The notes beneath the pieces are model-generated. The model was not told where the DNA came from. It searched no databases and saw only the letters and a list, made by a program, of their open reading frames with translations. The translations under genes and the position numbers were made by a program. A stretch of 64,000 nucleotides of DNA, from NCBI RefSeq assembly GCF_002775205.1, contig NC_036464.1, positions 8,425,291 to 8,489,290 of the forward strand, read 5' to 3'. This document shows positions 16,499 to 27,123 of the stretch, piece after piece (position 1 is the stretch's first letter; each line of letters starts with the position of its first letter). This DNA comes from Xiphophorus maculatus. Lineage: Eukaryota > Chordata > Actinopteri > Cyprinodontiformes > Poeciliidae.

Positions 16499-19400
16499 AA
16501 TGTCTTCAGAACGTAATTTGTAAATAAAGTTGAAAAACATATTTCTTTTTTCTTCCACTTCACAATTATACACTTTGTATTGTTGATTGTTGACATGAAA
16601 GTTCAATAAAATGTATTTAATTTTGTGGTTATAACTTGGCAAAATGAGAAAAAGCCCAGGAGTATGAATTATTTTACCGGGTGTATGCTTATATTTATTG
16701 AAATTACTTGGAAGCATAGTGATTTATCTGAACTGTTAGCTGTAATACTAGAATGGATATTTTAAGATAAAAACAAAGTTGACCTACTTCTTTTTAATTA
16801 TGAATCTCTACATAGAAAAGGAAAAGTCTGAAGTTGTATTTGACAGCTCAGATAGGTTAGACATCCTTCAGCAATTTTTAAAGGTTGATTCTGTGATTTT
16901 TAATTATTTTTTTAGGTAAAAATTTCTTTGTGTCATCTTTATTTACATCTTAATGCTTATTGTACTCATTAATTTGATCTGAAGCCAAACCAGAGCTTTA
17001 TCGTGCACTGATAATTAAACTCTGTATTTTGCAGTTTACGCAGACCTCTGGAAGACCGGGTTGTTTGAGAGGATGAGTCTGCAGACAGATGAAGATGAGC
17101 ACAGTATTGAAATGCACTTGCCTTACACTGCTAAAGCCATGGAGAGGTAATGCACATGGGAAGGGTGCAAAGTTTCACAATTTTTAATCCAAGATGCAAA
17201 GAATTGAAGTAATCCTGCAAAGCTGTAGCAAGGCACAGATTACGTGGAAGACATCTTTCCAACAAGATGGATTTTATTTTTGGCCTCAGGTGAAGAATGC
17301 TGGATTTTACTTATTCACTGATCTGCCCATGCAGTCTTATGTCCAAAGAAATTAAAATCACATGCACACAGCCGAGCTTAATTTCTTAGAAATGTATTTA
17401 TGATGTTCAGGGTTTGTGGTGTTTTTAATTTTGCCCGATATAAACCTCCTAGAACATTAGGACATAAATTTGACTGAAGGTTTGATTTTGTTTTTCACCA
17501 CAGTGTGCTGTAAACAGAATGATTTATAATGTTTTGCACTTTTAGCTAGCAAAAAATATGATCAGCTGACGGGATGACTAAATAATATTACAATGCTTAG
17601 CAGTCTCTTTCCACAAAACTCCATCTTCAGGCTCCTGTAAATTAAATAGTCCTGCCTCCCATCTGTAACCTTTTTTCTATACTAAGTCTCTGCTCAGATC
17701 ATTTCTGAGTAGGGACTCAGCATGTTGATACATTGCAGTGGAAATGTATCAATATGCCAGTTGATTCGGTACGCAATTTTGTCGGTTTATATTGTAAAAG
17801 CGGCCCATAGAACTGATCAGAGCTGAAACAATCCTACCCTGTTTCAGTTGTAGTCCGTAGGACTACAGTACAACTAAGGCGTCGCTGCAGAACACACTTT
17901 ATTGAACGAGGGACAGAAAATGTCACTACTTGCAACAAAGAGGAGACTTACATTTGTCATTGCTTTAATAGAACTCCATGTGAGGCGTTTGGGTTGAACC
18001 CCGCATGACCAGTGAGAGTCCAACTGGAGGCTTAAACGCTCTCCTGAATGTGTAGGACCATAAAATGATGTACAGCGCCACACTGAACTGTACTGCTCAG
18101 TGGAAACGAGATATGGATGACATTCTGCTGGCAAACTTTGTTTAGTGGAGACGCATAGCCACATTTTCCCCTTGTATATGTATAGCATAAAGCACAAATC
18201 TCGGTTGGGATGCAGTTGTATCCATCCAATGAAATAATGTGTCATTTAGCAAACATCTTACATGTCTAATAATACATCACAATAAGCTAATCGCTGATCT
18301 GACTGTGACATTTTCTGCATTGCAAAGAAATAACAAACCAAGTCAGCCCCAAGTCAGGTGCAGTTTTGCTGATATCTAATGACTCCGCACAATGAGTGCG
18401 TAAGGCACTTTGCTGACTTTGAAGTGTAGAAACATTATCCATATGCTTTTCTTGTGGAGAAGGCACATGCACACATCCAGATGGAGATTATAGAACTACA
18501 GTATAACATCACAGAATGTCTCCTACTGATTCTCACACTTTCCTCCTTCATCCTGGAGCCCAGGCCCAACTTCACCTATTAGCTGCGCAAACATCAAAAA
18601 CCACGTTAACCATGCTCTCAACACGCAACATACCACTCAACAGACCTTCGTTCAACTGTTCAGTTTTTCTGAGAAAGACTGCTCTGAATATAGTAGAAAA
18701 AATTACTTTAAATTATCAATCTTCAAAGTAGGTATGACTTATAGCACAGTTGGAATGAAGCATCCAGAGGCAAACAGCTTTTCATTGCATACCTGAAAAA
18801 TCTGCAGAGGAGCAAAATGGAACAAACACCTGTGATTCCTCTTGCATCTACAAATTGTTGAACCAGTCACACCCTTTTTCCATCAGCGTTGCACAGTGGC
18901 TGTTGAGCACTTTGCTCTTTGCTACAGTCTTGTCTGGCTTGTGCTGCACTTTGTCTCCAGTTAAGGAAAACGAAACTTGAAAATGTTTTTGTATTGTGTC
19001 CAATAGTGCTTTTCCAGTCAGTTTATTTATATAGCGTCAATTCACAACAAGTGTTGTCTTGAGACCCTTTACACAGATCATTCCAATTCAATCATACATA
19101 CATTCCAAATGATTCTAGTAATCAAACAGTGCAGTAAGCTCAGTTTATTATTCAAATTAGTTTAAAAACTGTCTAAGGAAACCCTGCAGATTGTATCAAG
19201 TCATTGACTTCGGTATATTGTTACTCCTAATGTCCTGCAACATGGCAGATAAGTGGAGAAAAAGTCATCTAGCAATCTAATGGATAATACCAGTTATGTT
19301 CTGTTTCTTTCAACTCTTTGCAAAGCAAAATATGAAATTCTTTTTTTTTTTTGTTTTGCTTCTCGGTGCCCTTATGTTTGGTGTAATCCAAATTACACTG

Positions 19401-21255
19401 ATTCACATGAATAATTGATAAAACCTTCTGTTACTTCGGGTGGTGACTGGCTTAAAGAGGGATTATGCAAGATATTGAACAGAGTACTCTGGTTCTTTAT
19501 GTAGAAAAACCTTTGATTTCTGTATGCATGAAGCTGTTGTACAGAGTGTGTCTAAAGTGCAACTCGAGTTGTTCTTTTAATCTGATTTTGCAGCCACAAA
19601 GATGAGTTCAGCATTGTTCCTGTGCTTGTGGGTGCTCTGAGTGAGTCTAAGGAGCAGGAATATGGGAGGCTGCTCAGCAAATACCTGGCAGATCCTACTA
19701 ACCTTTTCATAATCTCTTCTGACTTCTGCCACTGGGGTAGGTACCAGAAACTGAAAGAATGCTGACATTTTCACTGAGTTTGTGTCAAGCATGACAAAAG
19801 AATCAATTTTTTAATTTTGTTAATTTCTCTGCTGAAGGCCAGCGGTTTCGCTACACGTACTACGACGAGTCTCAAGGAGAGATCTACAGATCTATTGAGC
19901 ATCTTGATAAAATGGTAACTACTTAGAAAGACAGGGTAAAATGTGAATGTATTAGTAGATTGAAGAGCTCTAGCAAAAATGGTACTAAATTTATCTTATT
20001 TACCGGATATGGAAATAATGTTGATACCTTTAGATTATATTGATTTTACTTGCTGCTGCTTATGTTTTTATGGAGAAAACTAAAATAATGGTTGAATTAA
20101 AGATATGTTCTAGTATATTTTTTCAAGAGGCTTTCTTTATGATTGAACATACATATTAAAGCAATTAGTCATATTGTGTATTACCAGCAAAAGTTGTTTT
20201 TTTTGTGAAAATGGTAGAGCTTGTTCAAACTGAGATAAACGTTTGAATGTAAGACAAAGAGGAATTCCTCCTTGTCTAAATAAAAATCAACATATTAGAA
20301 GGCATATCCAAAATGTTTTAATCTAAAAATAGGGCAGGTTCTCCCTTGCTTTTGTTGAACACCCTAATGACAGAAAACATAAAGTCCAAAAATACCTTTA
20401 TTTTTTACACTGTCAACATGGTTTGGCCTACATTTTTTAAAATGTAGTTTATTCTTCTTCTGTAGGGGATGGGCATTATAGAGCAACTGGATCCTATTTC
20501 TTTCACAAACTACTTGAAGAAGTACCGTAACACCATCTGTGGACGTCACCCTATTGGAGTGCTGCTAAATGTAAGAACAGCTGAACAATTAATCTACTGT
20601 TTTAGTACTGACTTTTAGTGAATAATTCTCATTGCTGGTTAAATATCCAAGTTTTACTAACACTCTTTCTGCATGATATGAGAAAACTGTTGGTATAATG
20701 TTACACTTATTGAGAAACTGTTATATTGTTGTTGTTAAGATGGTAATAAATTAAGTTTTTATCTAGTTTGTGTATATAAGCACACACACACCGACACCTT
20801 CAGGTGATTTAAAAAAATCAATTAATTTTTACACTGAGAGGAAGCCAGAGTACCTGGAGAAAATCCATGCATGCACAGGGAGACTCCCAAAACGGAGAGA
20901 AATAAAAACTTTTCAATTATTTTAAGATTTTAACAGATTTTTGTGCTAAAACACCACTTTGTGTTTTATCACATTGATTCCCAATAACAAAGACTGATTG
21001 TCTCTTAATGCAATTTAGAAAGTTCAAGGAGTATGATGAAGGAAGGGTCACAGCAATGTTTGCAAAATTTTGTCTGCCTGCAAACCATCATTTAGAAACT
21101 AACGATCTGTTTCTGTTTTGCAGGCTGTGGCCGAGCTTAGGAAGTCTGGTTTAGAAATGAACTTTTCTTTCCTGAACTACGCCCAGTCGAGTCAGTGCAG
21201 GAACTGGCAGGACAGCTCCGTGAGTTATGCTGCTGGGGCGCTCATCGTTCATTGA
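13955..21255 (+). CDS. memo1: MEMO1, metal-binding redox/signalling protein (9 exons)
   Basis: Encodes the MEMO1 homologue, related to class III extradiol dioxygenases and linked to receptor tyrosine kinase signalling, cell motility and copper/iron handling. Exons: 13955-14015, 15753-15834, 15913-15981, 16216-16328, 17035-17146, 19594-19736, 19838-19914, 20466-20570, 21124-21255. All introns are GT-AG and phases close to 894 nt, giving 297 aa, the same length as human MEMO1. It starts [17 protein letters not shown] and ends [13 protein letters not shown]. The metal-site residues reported for the human protein fall at identical positions: His49 (IIAPHAG), His81 (LGPSHH), Asp189 and His192 (SDFCHW), Cys244 (TICGRHP). 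Translation start: aacc-aagATG in the first exon. Introns 1, 4, 5 and 8 contain repeat fragments. Confidence 0.97.
14668..15322. mobile_element. Putative MITE in memo1 intron 1
   Basis: The left part (cccaagtttttcctcaag, then ttactcgagtagaagtac and gctactcgagtg) and the right part (gaagtaatgtaactggttac) match a widespread fish non-autonomous element whose ends are built from ACTCAAGTA/GTAACTAGTTAC-like words. There is no coding potential. Superfamily (hAT-like) and exact borders are uncertain, and no clean target duplication was found. Confidence 0.45.
16473..16498. repeat. (TA)n microsatellite
   Basis: About 13 TA units in memo1 intron 4, directly before a Tc1-derived terminal fragment. Confidence 0.95.
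16505..16715 (+). mobile_element. Solo Tc1/mariner terminal fragment in memo1 intron 4
   Basis: Contains ttccacttcacaattata, then an AAT-rich block and agtatgaattattttac, the order found at the 3' ends of the Tc1-like copies elsewhere in the window. Only the terminal region is left, with no transposase sequence. Confidence 0.6.
17735..18110. mobile_element. Degenerate hAT-like MITE, second copy
   Basis: The right end reads ctgctcagtggaaacgag, which fits the fish MITE family with GTGGAAAC ends. An inner block (gcgtttgggttgaacccc, then gtgagagtccaactgg) parallels the copy at 3.9-4.2 kb. The left end is a short palindrome around gatacattgcagtgg. It sits in memo1 intron 5. No ORF of its own. Confidence 0.5.
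19005..19110. repeat. Interspersed fish repeat fragment
   Basis: The words agtttatttatatagcg and aattcacaacaag followed by a degenerate ccctttacac form a common fish retroelement tail as I remember it. The first word is shared in part with the retroelement tail at 30.04 kb. Class not determined. Confidence 0.4.
20780..20890 (-). mobile_element. Retroposon fragment in memo1 intron 8
   Basis: The order gaagccagagtacctggaga, then catgcatgcacagggaga is the reverse complement of the retroposon at 30.80-31.08 kb (catggagtttacatgttctc, ccctgtgcatgcatgg). Highly degraded. Confidence 0.5.
20900..21050 (+). mobile_element. Solo Tc1/mariner terminal fragment in memo1 intron 8
   Basis: Contains ccactttgtgttttatcaca and then aaagttcaaggagtatgatg, matching in order the inner and outer parts of the Tc1-like terminal repeats in this window. 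It ends about 75 bp before memo1 exon 9. No coding part remains. Confidence 0.5.
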
Positions 21256-21412
21256 GGTCAGCTTTTGCAGGGGCCACTGGAACGCCGCCACCCTGCCCTT
21301 ACTATCTTAATGCCATAACCTTGACCCATGATTCTCCAATTCCTATCCCGATGCCCCCCAACTCCCTCAGTAATGCCCACTATGTGCAGGAAAAACTTAG
21401 ATAATTGAAGCC

Positions 21413-21418
21413 AATAAA
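21413..21418 (+). promoter_or_regulatory. memo1: Candidate memo1 poly(A) signal
   Basis: First AATAAA after the memo1 stop, 158 bp downstream. Longer 3' UTRs are possible. Confidence 0.45.
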
Positions 21419-22740
21419 ATAATTTCCCTTAAGTCCCTCAGCTCTTCTTCGCTTTTCTCCACCCGCCTCTTAGTTTGAAGTGTCTTCCGATCTTTTTGTT
21501 GCAGTGAAATTTCAGGAGAGGATGGAGGTGACTGGGTTGGAGGAAGCTCTGGGAGTAGCAAATCTTTCTTTTTGCATTATCCCTTAGACCCTCCTTTTTT
21601 TTCAACAATGAGGAGCAACAGAGATGTAAAAAAAAAAGATTTATTTGAATATGATGTGTTCTCTTATAACTTGCCCCCCCCTGAAGAATACCAATTTAAA
21701 TAAAACTGCAGATGTTATTGGAGAATATTCAGCTCTTCCTAGATGAGGATGGAGTGAGTCTTCTGACTGCATTAGGCCTATTGCTACGCTAACTTGGGAA
21801 ACCGTGTCATAGGTAACTGCTACCGCTATACAGCATAAAAAAGGGCTGCGCTCGACAAAGTACACTTAGACCCTACTGTATAAAACCAAAAAAAGAACCC
21901 AAAACACACACATAATCATAATATTAGTTTAATATATATATTTTATTCATATTTGAACCTTTTTTTACTTTATAGAAGTTTTGATAGATGTGATAGTATT
22001 AACTGGATTAGTGTGTAGATTTGAGTAGCATCTTTGTCAGTTTGGCTCTGAGGTTGTCAACATGGTTTGGCCTGTAGATCGATGTACGTACCACTAATCC
22101 TTTGATCCAGTCGTATGTTTATGGCATTACAAATGACATTTTCAGCACCTCGCTGCAGTTATGGATGCCACAGAAATGTAATCAAATCCTGACTCTGGCA
22201 CCTTCTAGTTACAGTTTACACTTCCCTCTTGGATCTCTGTAGTAACTCGCTCTTCACACTGAAGTGATTACTTATTGTTTTTCCTTTTTCCTTGAATTGT
22301 AAAATGTTTTTGTTACATATTGAGTAGAGCTTTCTTCCAATGCGATCCAAACAAAGCAGCCAAGCTGGAATGACCACCATCTTCAAAGATTACATGTCAC
22401 GTCTGTGAAGGAGGTTTTTAATTACAGCTTCTTGTTTTTGACTGAATAATGCCAAAAAGTTTTGCACAACACATTTCAATTTCTGTCTTGGCTACTTTTG
22501 AAAGTTTGTTTTTCAAAGTTCCATGTCATAATTATTTCAAAATTGGTTTGGTCTAAATTTGTTATAAATCAGAACATAGTGGATGGTCAAAGTTTTCTAA
22601 ATCTGCTCAAAAACAAAATGATCTGTCAAACTTTTCCCAGAACAGAACACCGAGAGATATTGCTACCAGCTGCATTTTGAATTCATTGGCTAAAGGTTTG
22701 GAAATACTGAAGCACAAATGCCCAAGAGGACTGTTGCTTT

Positions 22741-23829
22741 TACAATGCTTTGCAAAATTATTCACCCCACTTGAATTGTTAAGGTATTTTATTGTATTTT
22801 ATATATCAGATCAATAAAAAATATTGTTACAAATAAAAATCAGTCTAAGAAATGTGGCATAGATTTGGTTTTAGCCACCTTCCCTTCCCCTGCAGGTCTA
22901 TAGGGTATGTTTCTACTGGCTTTGCACATATGGAGACTGAAGTGTTAGACAGCAGTGTATATTTCAATGGCAATGCATTCAAACTTTGCTTGCCAATGAC
23001 ACATTTGGATGGGTTTTCAGTCTCCTTTATTTTCCACCACCTGTTAAAGAGCTTACTGGTCAAAGGAGAGCAGAGAAAATGTGGGTCAGTTGTGATCAAT
23101 AACATCATTACAACATTTATTAATGATATTTTAATGTTATCTTTTTCTAACATGCAGCCTTCAAGAATGGGTTAATTTCTGTCAGATTGGATGGAAATGA
23201 TCTTTGATAATCACTTAGATTTTCAATCGCATTTAATTCTATTCTTTGACTGGACCATTCTGACATAAATTGTTGGGGTTAGTTCTCTCAGTAGAGGCAC
23301 ACTTCCCCCTCGGTCCCCAGTCTTTTGCAGCCTCTGCCATGTTTTTTCCCAGCTTCCCTGTGTGCGGATGAAAAGCCTCCCCAAAGCCTGTTGTGCAGGT
23401 GGAGTGTGTTTAAAGTGTTTACAAGTGTTGCTTTTAAACCACATTTGACGAGAACACATTTTTCTGTGTGTTTGCAATAACCTTACATGACAAATGGGAC
23501 TTCTTGTGGCTTTCTTCTTGCCACGTTTCCTTTAAGGCCAAATTTGTGGAGTGAATCTGTCGACAGGTCGTCCCACTTGAGCTGCAGGTCTCTCCAGCTC
23601 CTCCAGAGTTACTCTGGTTCTCGTGGCTGCTTCTGCCTGGTCCATCTTATCTTATTAGTAGACTTGTGGTTGTGCAATACTGTTTTTGAAGGCTATGCAT
23701 AACGTTCTTCCTACTTCAAAATAATGTATTTCTTTGTGCTCATATAAAATACCAATAAAACACACTTCAATTTTAGGCACAAATTTGAAAAATTTAAGGG
23801 CGTAAATACTTTTGCAAGGCTTTATAACT
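22741..23829 (-). mobile_element. Near full-length Tc1/mariner element, transposase decayed
   Basis: Bounded on the left by atgctttgcaaaattattca and on the right by taaatacttttgcaaggctt, which form inverted terminal sequences. The interior carries transposase-derived words in minus-strand order (gggacttcttgtggctttct, aaggccaaatttgtggag, cagctcctccagagttac). Stops and frameshifts break the reading frame, and the start region is replaced. About 1.1 kb, compared with roughly 1.5 kb or more for an intact element of this kind. Confidence 0.8.
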
Positions 23830-24785
23830 CTGCAGATTGGCCACAGGAGCTGATTGGGCATTAATCATTAATAAAAGCAGCATGAGTTTTTAATAGAAAC
23901 TTGACAATATGCAGCGTGATGCGTTTGCTGCTCATGGTAAATTACATTTATATTTTGCTGCTTTAAGGTAATTCCCGCCTCATTCCACATCTAGTATTAA
24001 TGCAAACCTTGTTGAACCGAGTGGAACTCAGACTGAAGGCTGAACCCCCAGACTCACATGACCTCTTATGCTAATTTACAGGAAACTAGCAAAGCATGAC
24101 ACACTGTGCTATTGTGCCTTTTATCACTGTTGCACATTTATATATATATAAATAGATATATAAAGCATATTCTCACTTTCAGTCTTATTTTCTAAAATGT
24201 GTTTTCAGTTTTTGTGTACTCTTTCCCCTCCTCTTCCCTTTTGCCGACAGCCCAACTTAGTTTCCGGACCGCCCAACACTTCATCACTTCTTACCCTGCA
24301 CACCCGTCTGTTGGGCTAAAATGGCACCCACTGTTATCTCCTTTCTCCGGCGAGGGAGTTCTGTTCTGTCAACTTCATTCTTGTAGCGAGAGACAAATAG
24401 CTTAACCTTGACACTGTTCATTTCTGTCTTCGGTTATTTGTCTTTTTAGAGATGTTTTTCTTTTGTATTTTCTTTTCCTCTCTATTTAGGATTTGGAAGT
24501 TTTCACATCGTTAAACTAAAAAAAAAAAAAAAAAGATAAAAAAAAGGAAAAATACTGCTTATCTGCTCCCGTAATGGAGTTTTTTGATCTCAGGTTCCAC
24601 TGACAAAGCATCCCAAAAGGCTCTTCAGAAAAGGCAGAAGATTCATGTTACAAAATAAGTAAAATGTACTGAAAAGCATGTCTGCTTAAGTGTCTTGTTT
24701 TTCTGTCACAAAAAAAATCGATTTTTGCTGCGTATACTTTCACTCATGGAAATTCAGAAAGTCTTATCCTCTATAGATCGTTCTG

Positions 24786-26286
24786 AGATTAAATTAGAAT
24801 ATCATTGAAAAGGTAAATTATTTCATAAATTTAATTAATTTGATTATAGTGTACAGCAAATAAAGAAACATGAGAAAGAATGTTTAATACAGAAAAGTAT
24901 GGTTATATATTCTGGGGTTTGCATTAGTTACTATATCAGTGCTGCATGGAGGAGCTCAGGCTGTGGTTCTGCTGGGATGTAGTGGTAGCCCAGGTTGCTT
25001 TAATGGTTGGTTTTGGGTCATCTGCACTGTTGGGTCTGGTGTGTCTCATCAGCCTGCTGACCTAAAGTTCATAGAGGATCCATGGGGGTGAGGTCAGCCC
25101 AGTTTGCAGGCCACTCGAGTGCCTTAAAGCAATAAACCAGCATTTGAACCTTTGGCAGTTTGGGGAGACACCAGATCCTGCTGGAAGAGGAAATCGGCAT
25201 CATTATAAAGCCTGTCAGAAGAGGGGAAGTACTTAAAACGTCCCAATTCTGTCAAACTTAATGTCTTGAACTTGAGTTTTTTTCTTTTTTAAACCCAGTG
25301 GACCAAGACAAGCAGGTGACATGGTACCCAAATTGTCACTGAAACTTCACAATGGTTCTCAAGCAACTCAGATTCTTTGCCTTACAAAATACAAAATTTA
25401 TTTTCATTTTAAGAGAACTGTTGGACACTAATCAACAGTCCAATCCTTGTCTTATTAGTCCCATATAAGACACTTCTGACATCTACTTCTAGCAGCTGTA
25501 GTTTATGTCCTGTGGGGCTCCTTGTGAATCTCCCTAAGCATTTGAATGGTCTTTGCTCGTGCATCATTCTCTACCACAGTTTTTCCTTTTGCCAAACTTT
25601 CAAAGGAGTTTGCATGCATCACTCTGTAGCCAGCTGCTTTAGCAATGAGGTTACCATCCTTGGGGAGTGTCAGTGACTGTGCTGGAAACCCATCAAGTCA
25701 GCAGTTTTTCCCATTATGATGTGGATCATAACTTTTCTGTATTAAAAAGCCTTGTTTTTATTAATTTAAGAGTCAAAATGCTGGGTTTTCATTAACTGTT
25801 AGCCATTTAGATGTATTCTAAATGAAGACATGACACCTAAAATATACACTGCAAAAACATTTTATGAAGTATTTTTGATTTAGTTTCAGATATCTTAGAT
25901 TTGCCTGATTTCAAGTGTGCTATTGTTTAACTAAATAATTCCTTAATTAGCCCAGGTTGATTTAAAAAAAAAAAAAAAGAAACAATTTCTGCCGGCCGAC
26001 TATTTCACTTATAACAAAACTTTTTGCAATGTTGTAAGTGAAATAATCTGCCAGCAGAACTAGTGCTTTTCTGTCAATATTAAGGAATTATTTACTCAAA
26101 ACATGCTCCTATATTTTGCTGAATAGTCACTCATAGGTTTTTGTCTCAAGTATACTAATATATTTGCTCTAGAAATTAGACCAATCATTCTGTGTTATCG
26201 GTCTCTATGAAATTCTAGTTTCACTCTTTAAATTGAATGAATGAATGAATTAAATTAACTTTTCAGTGATGATCTAATTTTTGGGG
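24786..26286 (-). mobile_element. Second-type Tc1-like element, transposase decayed
   Basis: The left end (aaattagaatatcattgaaa) and right end (aacttttcagtgatgatcta) are imperfect inverted copies. Between them, minus-strand transposase words recur in the order expected for a fish Tc1-like transposase gene I recognise (gctctgctgg..gta, tgttgggtctggtgtgtctc, agtttgcaggccactcg, agatcctgctggaagagg, ctccttgtgaatctccc). The frame is destroyed. A palindromic MITE is nested at 25848-26183. A related fragment lies in srd5a2 intron 1. Confidence 0.75.
25848..26183. mobile_element. Palindromic MITE nested in Tc1-like element
   Basis: Starts acactgcaaaaacattttat. The centre is a broad inverted repeat: ctatttcacttataacaaaa and gtaagtgaaataatctgcca flank the middle, with aattccttaat and its complement attaaggaatt further out. 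This is the structure of a common fish foldback MITE with CACTGCAAAAA ends. The right terminus is truncated or mutated. No ORF. Confidence 0.7.
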
Positions 26287-27123
26287 TTGTGTACTCAGGA
26301 CAGCACCACCAACCAGGAGAAGCACTTACAAAGAAGCATAACTTGTTCAAAAGCACTCCAGTTCAATCTCATTACATTTGCATTATCCTTGACACAACTG
26401 GCAGAAAATTTATGATTATTATCTCCAACAACAGGAGGTAATGATCCTTTCAGCTCTGTAGCTTCCTGTGAGCCATACTGTAGAAATCAGATTGCTTCTC
26501 ACCATTTGAAGTCTATTCAGCTTTTAATTGAACTTGTTTCAGTTATTTCCATTTTTCTCATCTATTAGATCTAGTCCTGTTTATGCAATATGACAAGCCT
26601 GCCAACGATTTGCTCATCCACATTCATGTAATCCAAGCATTTGCTGAGGAGATTAAAAAGCTTTAACCACTTGGTCCCATTTCAATTAGAAAATAATGTG
26701 CAAATGCACAAATAAATCTTTTAAAACAATCAGATTTTCATATTTTCTTCTTTGCTCAGGTTGCTTTGTGAGCTTTTTAACTGGATGGACTCATAGATTA
26801 GGGAGTTTTAACATGAAGCAAGCTCTTACCAGAAGTCATCTGTTACAGATGACTCCATGGCTGTTGCTCCAGGTTTGCTGCAAAGCCTAAATTTGTGCTT
26901 GGGAGGGCGGGATAATCATAACCTCGCCTCAGGCAAAATATGTACATAAGCTGTGAAAAAGGGAACACTTTCATGTTTCAGCAAGCTGGCTGACAGACTT
27001 TGGCTGTGTTCTCTGGGAGGAGTCACAGAGAGGCTGTTTACATCCATTCAGCTTTAAACAGATACTCAGGATTAGTTCAGAACTGGAAAGGATTACTGTA
27101 GTGCGGAGGACAAGACCTGCAAG

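Larger units (their letters stand above)
17147..19593. other. memo1: memo1 intron 5
   Basis: A 2.45-kb intron, the largest in memo1. It contains the hAT-like MITE at 17.7-18.1 kb and an interspersed repeat at 19.0-19.1 kb. The short ORFs inside it on either strand have no recognisable family and lack exon-like splice sites. Confidence 0.7.
21419..27123. other. memo1-srd5a2 intergenic region
   Basis: No gene recognised between the memo1 stop region and the srd5a2 start. It contains two large decayed Tc1-type elements (22.74-23.83 and 24.79-26.29 kb), an A-rich tract at about 24519-24549, and the srd5a2 5' flank. The rest is AT-rich unique-looking sequence. Confidence 0.6.

Noticed and set aside
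23223..23702. ORFs on both strands at 22.8-23.8 kb
   Set aside because: They fall inside the decayed Tc1 element and do not form an intact transposase frame.
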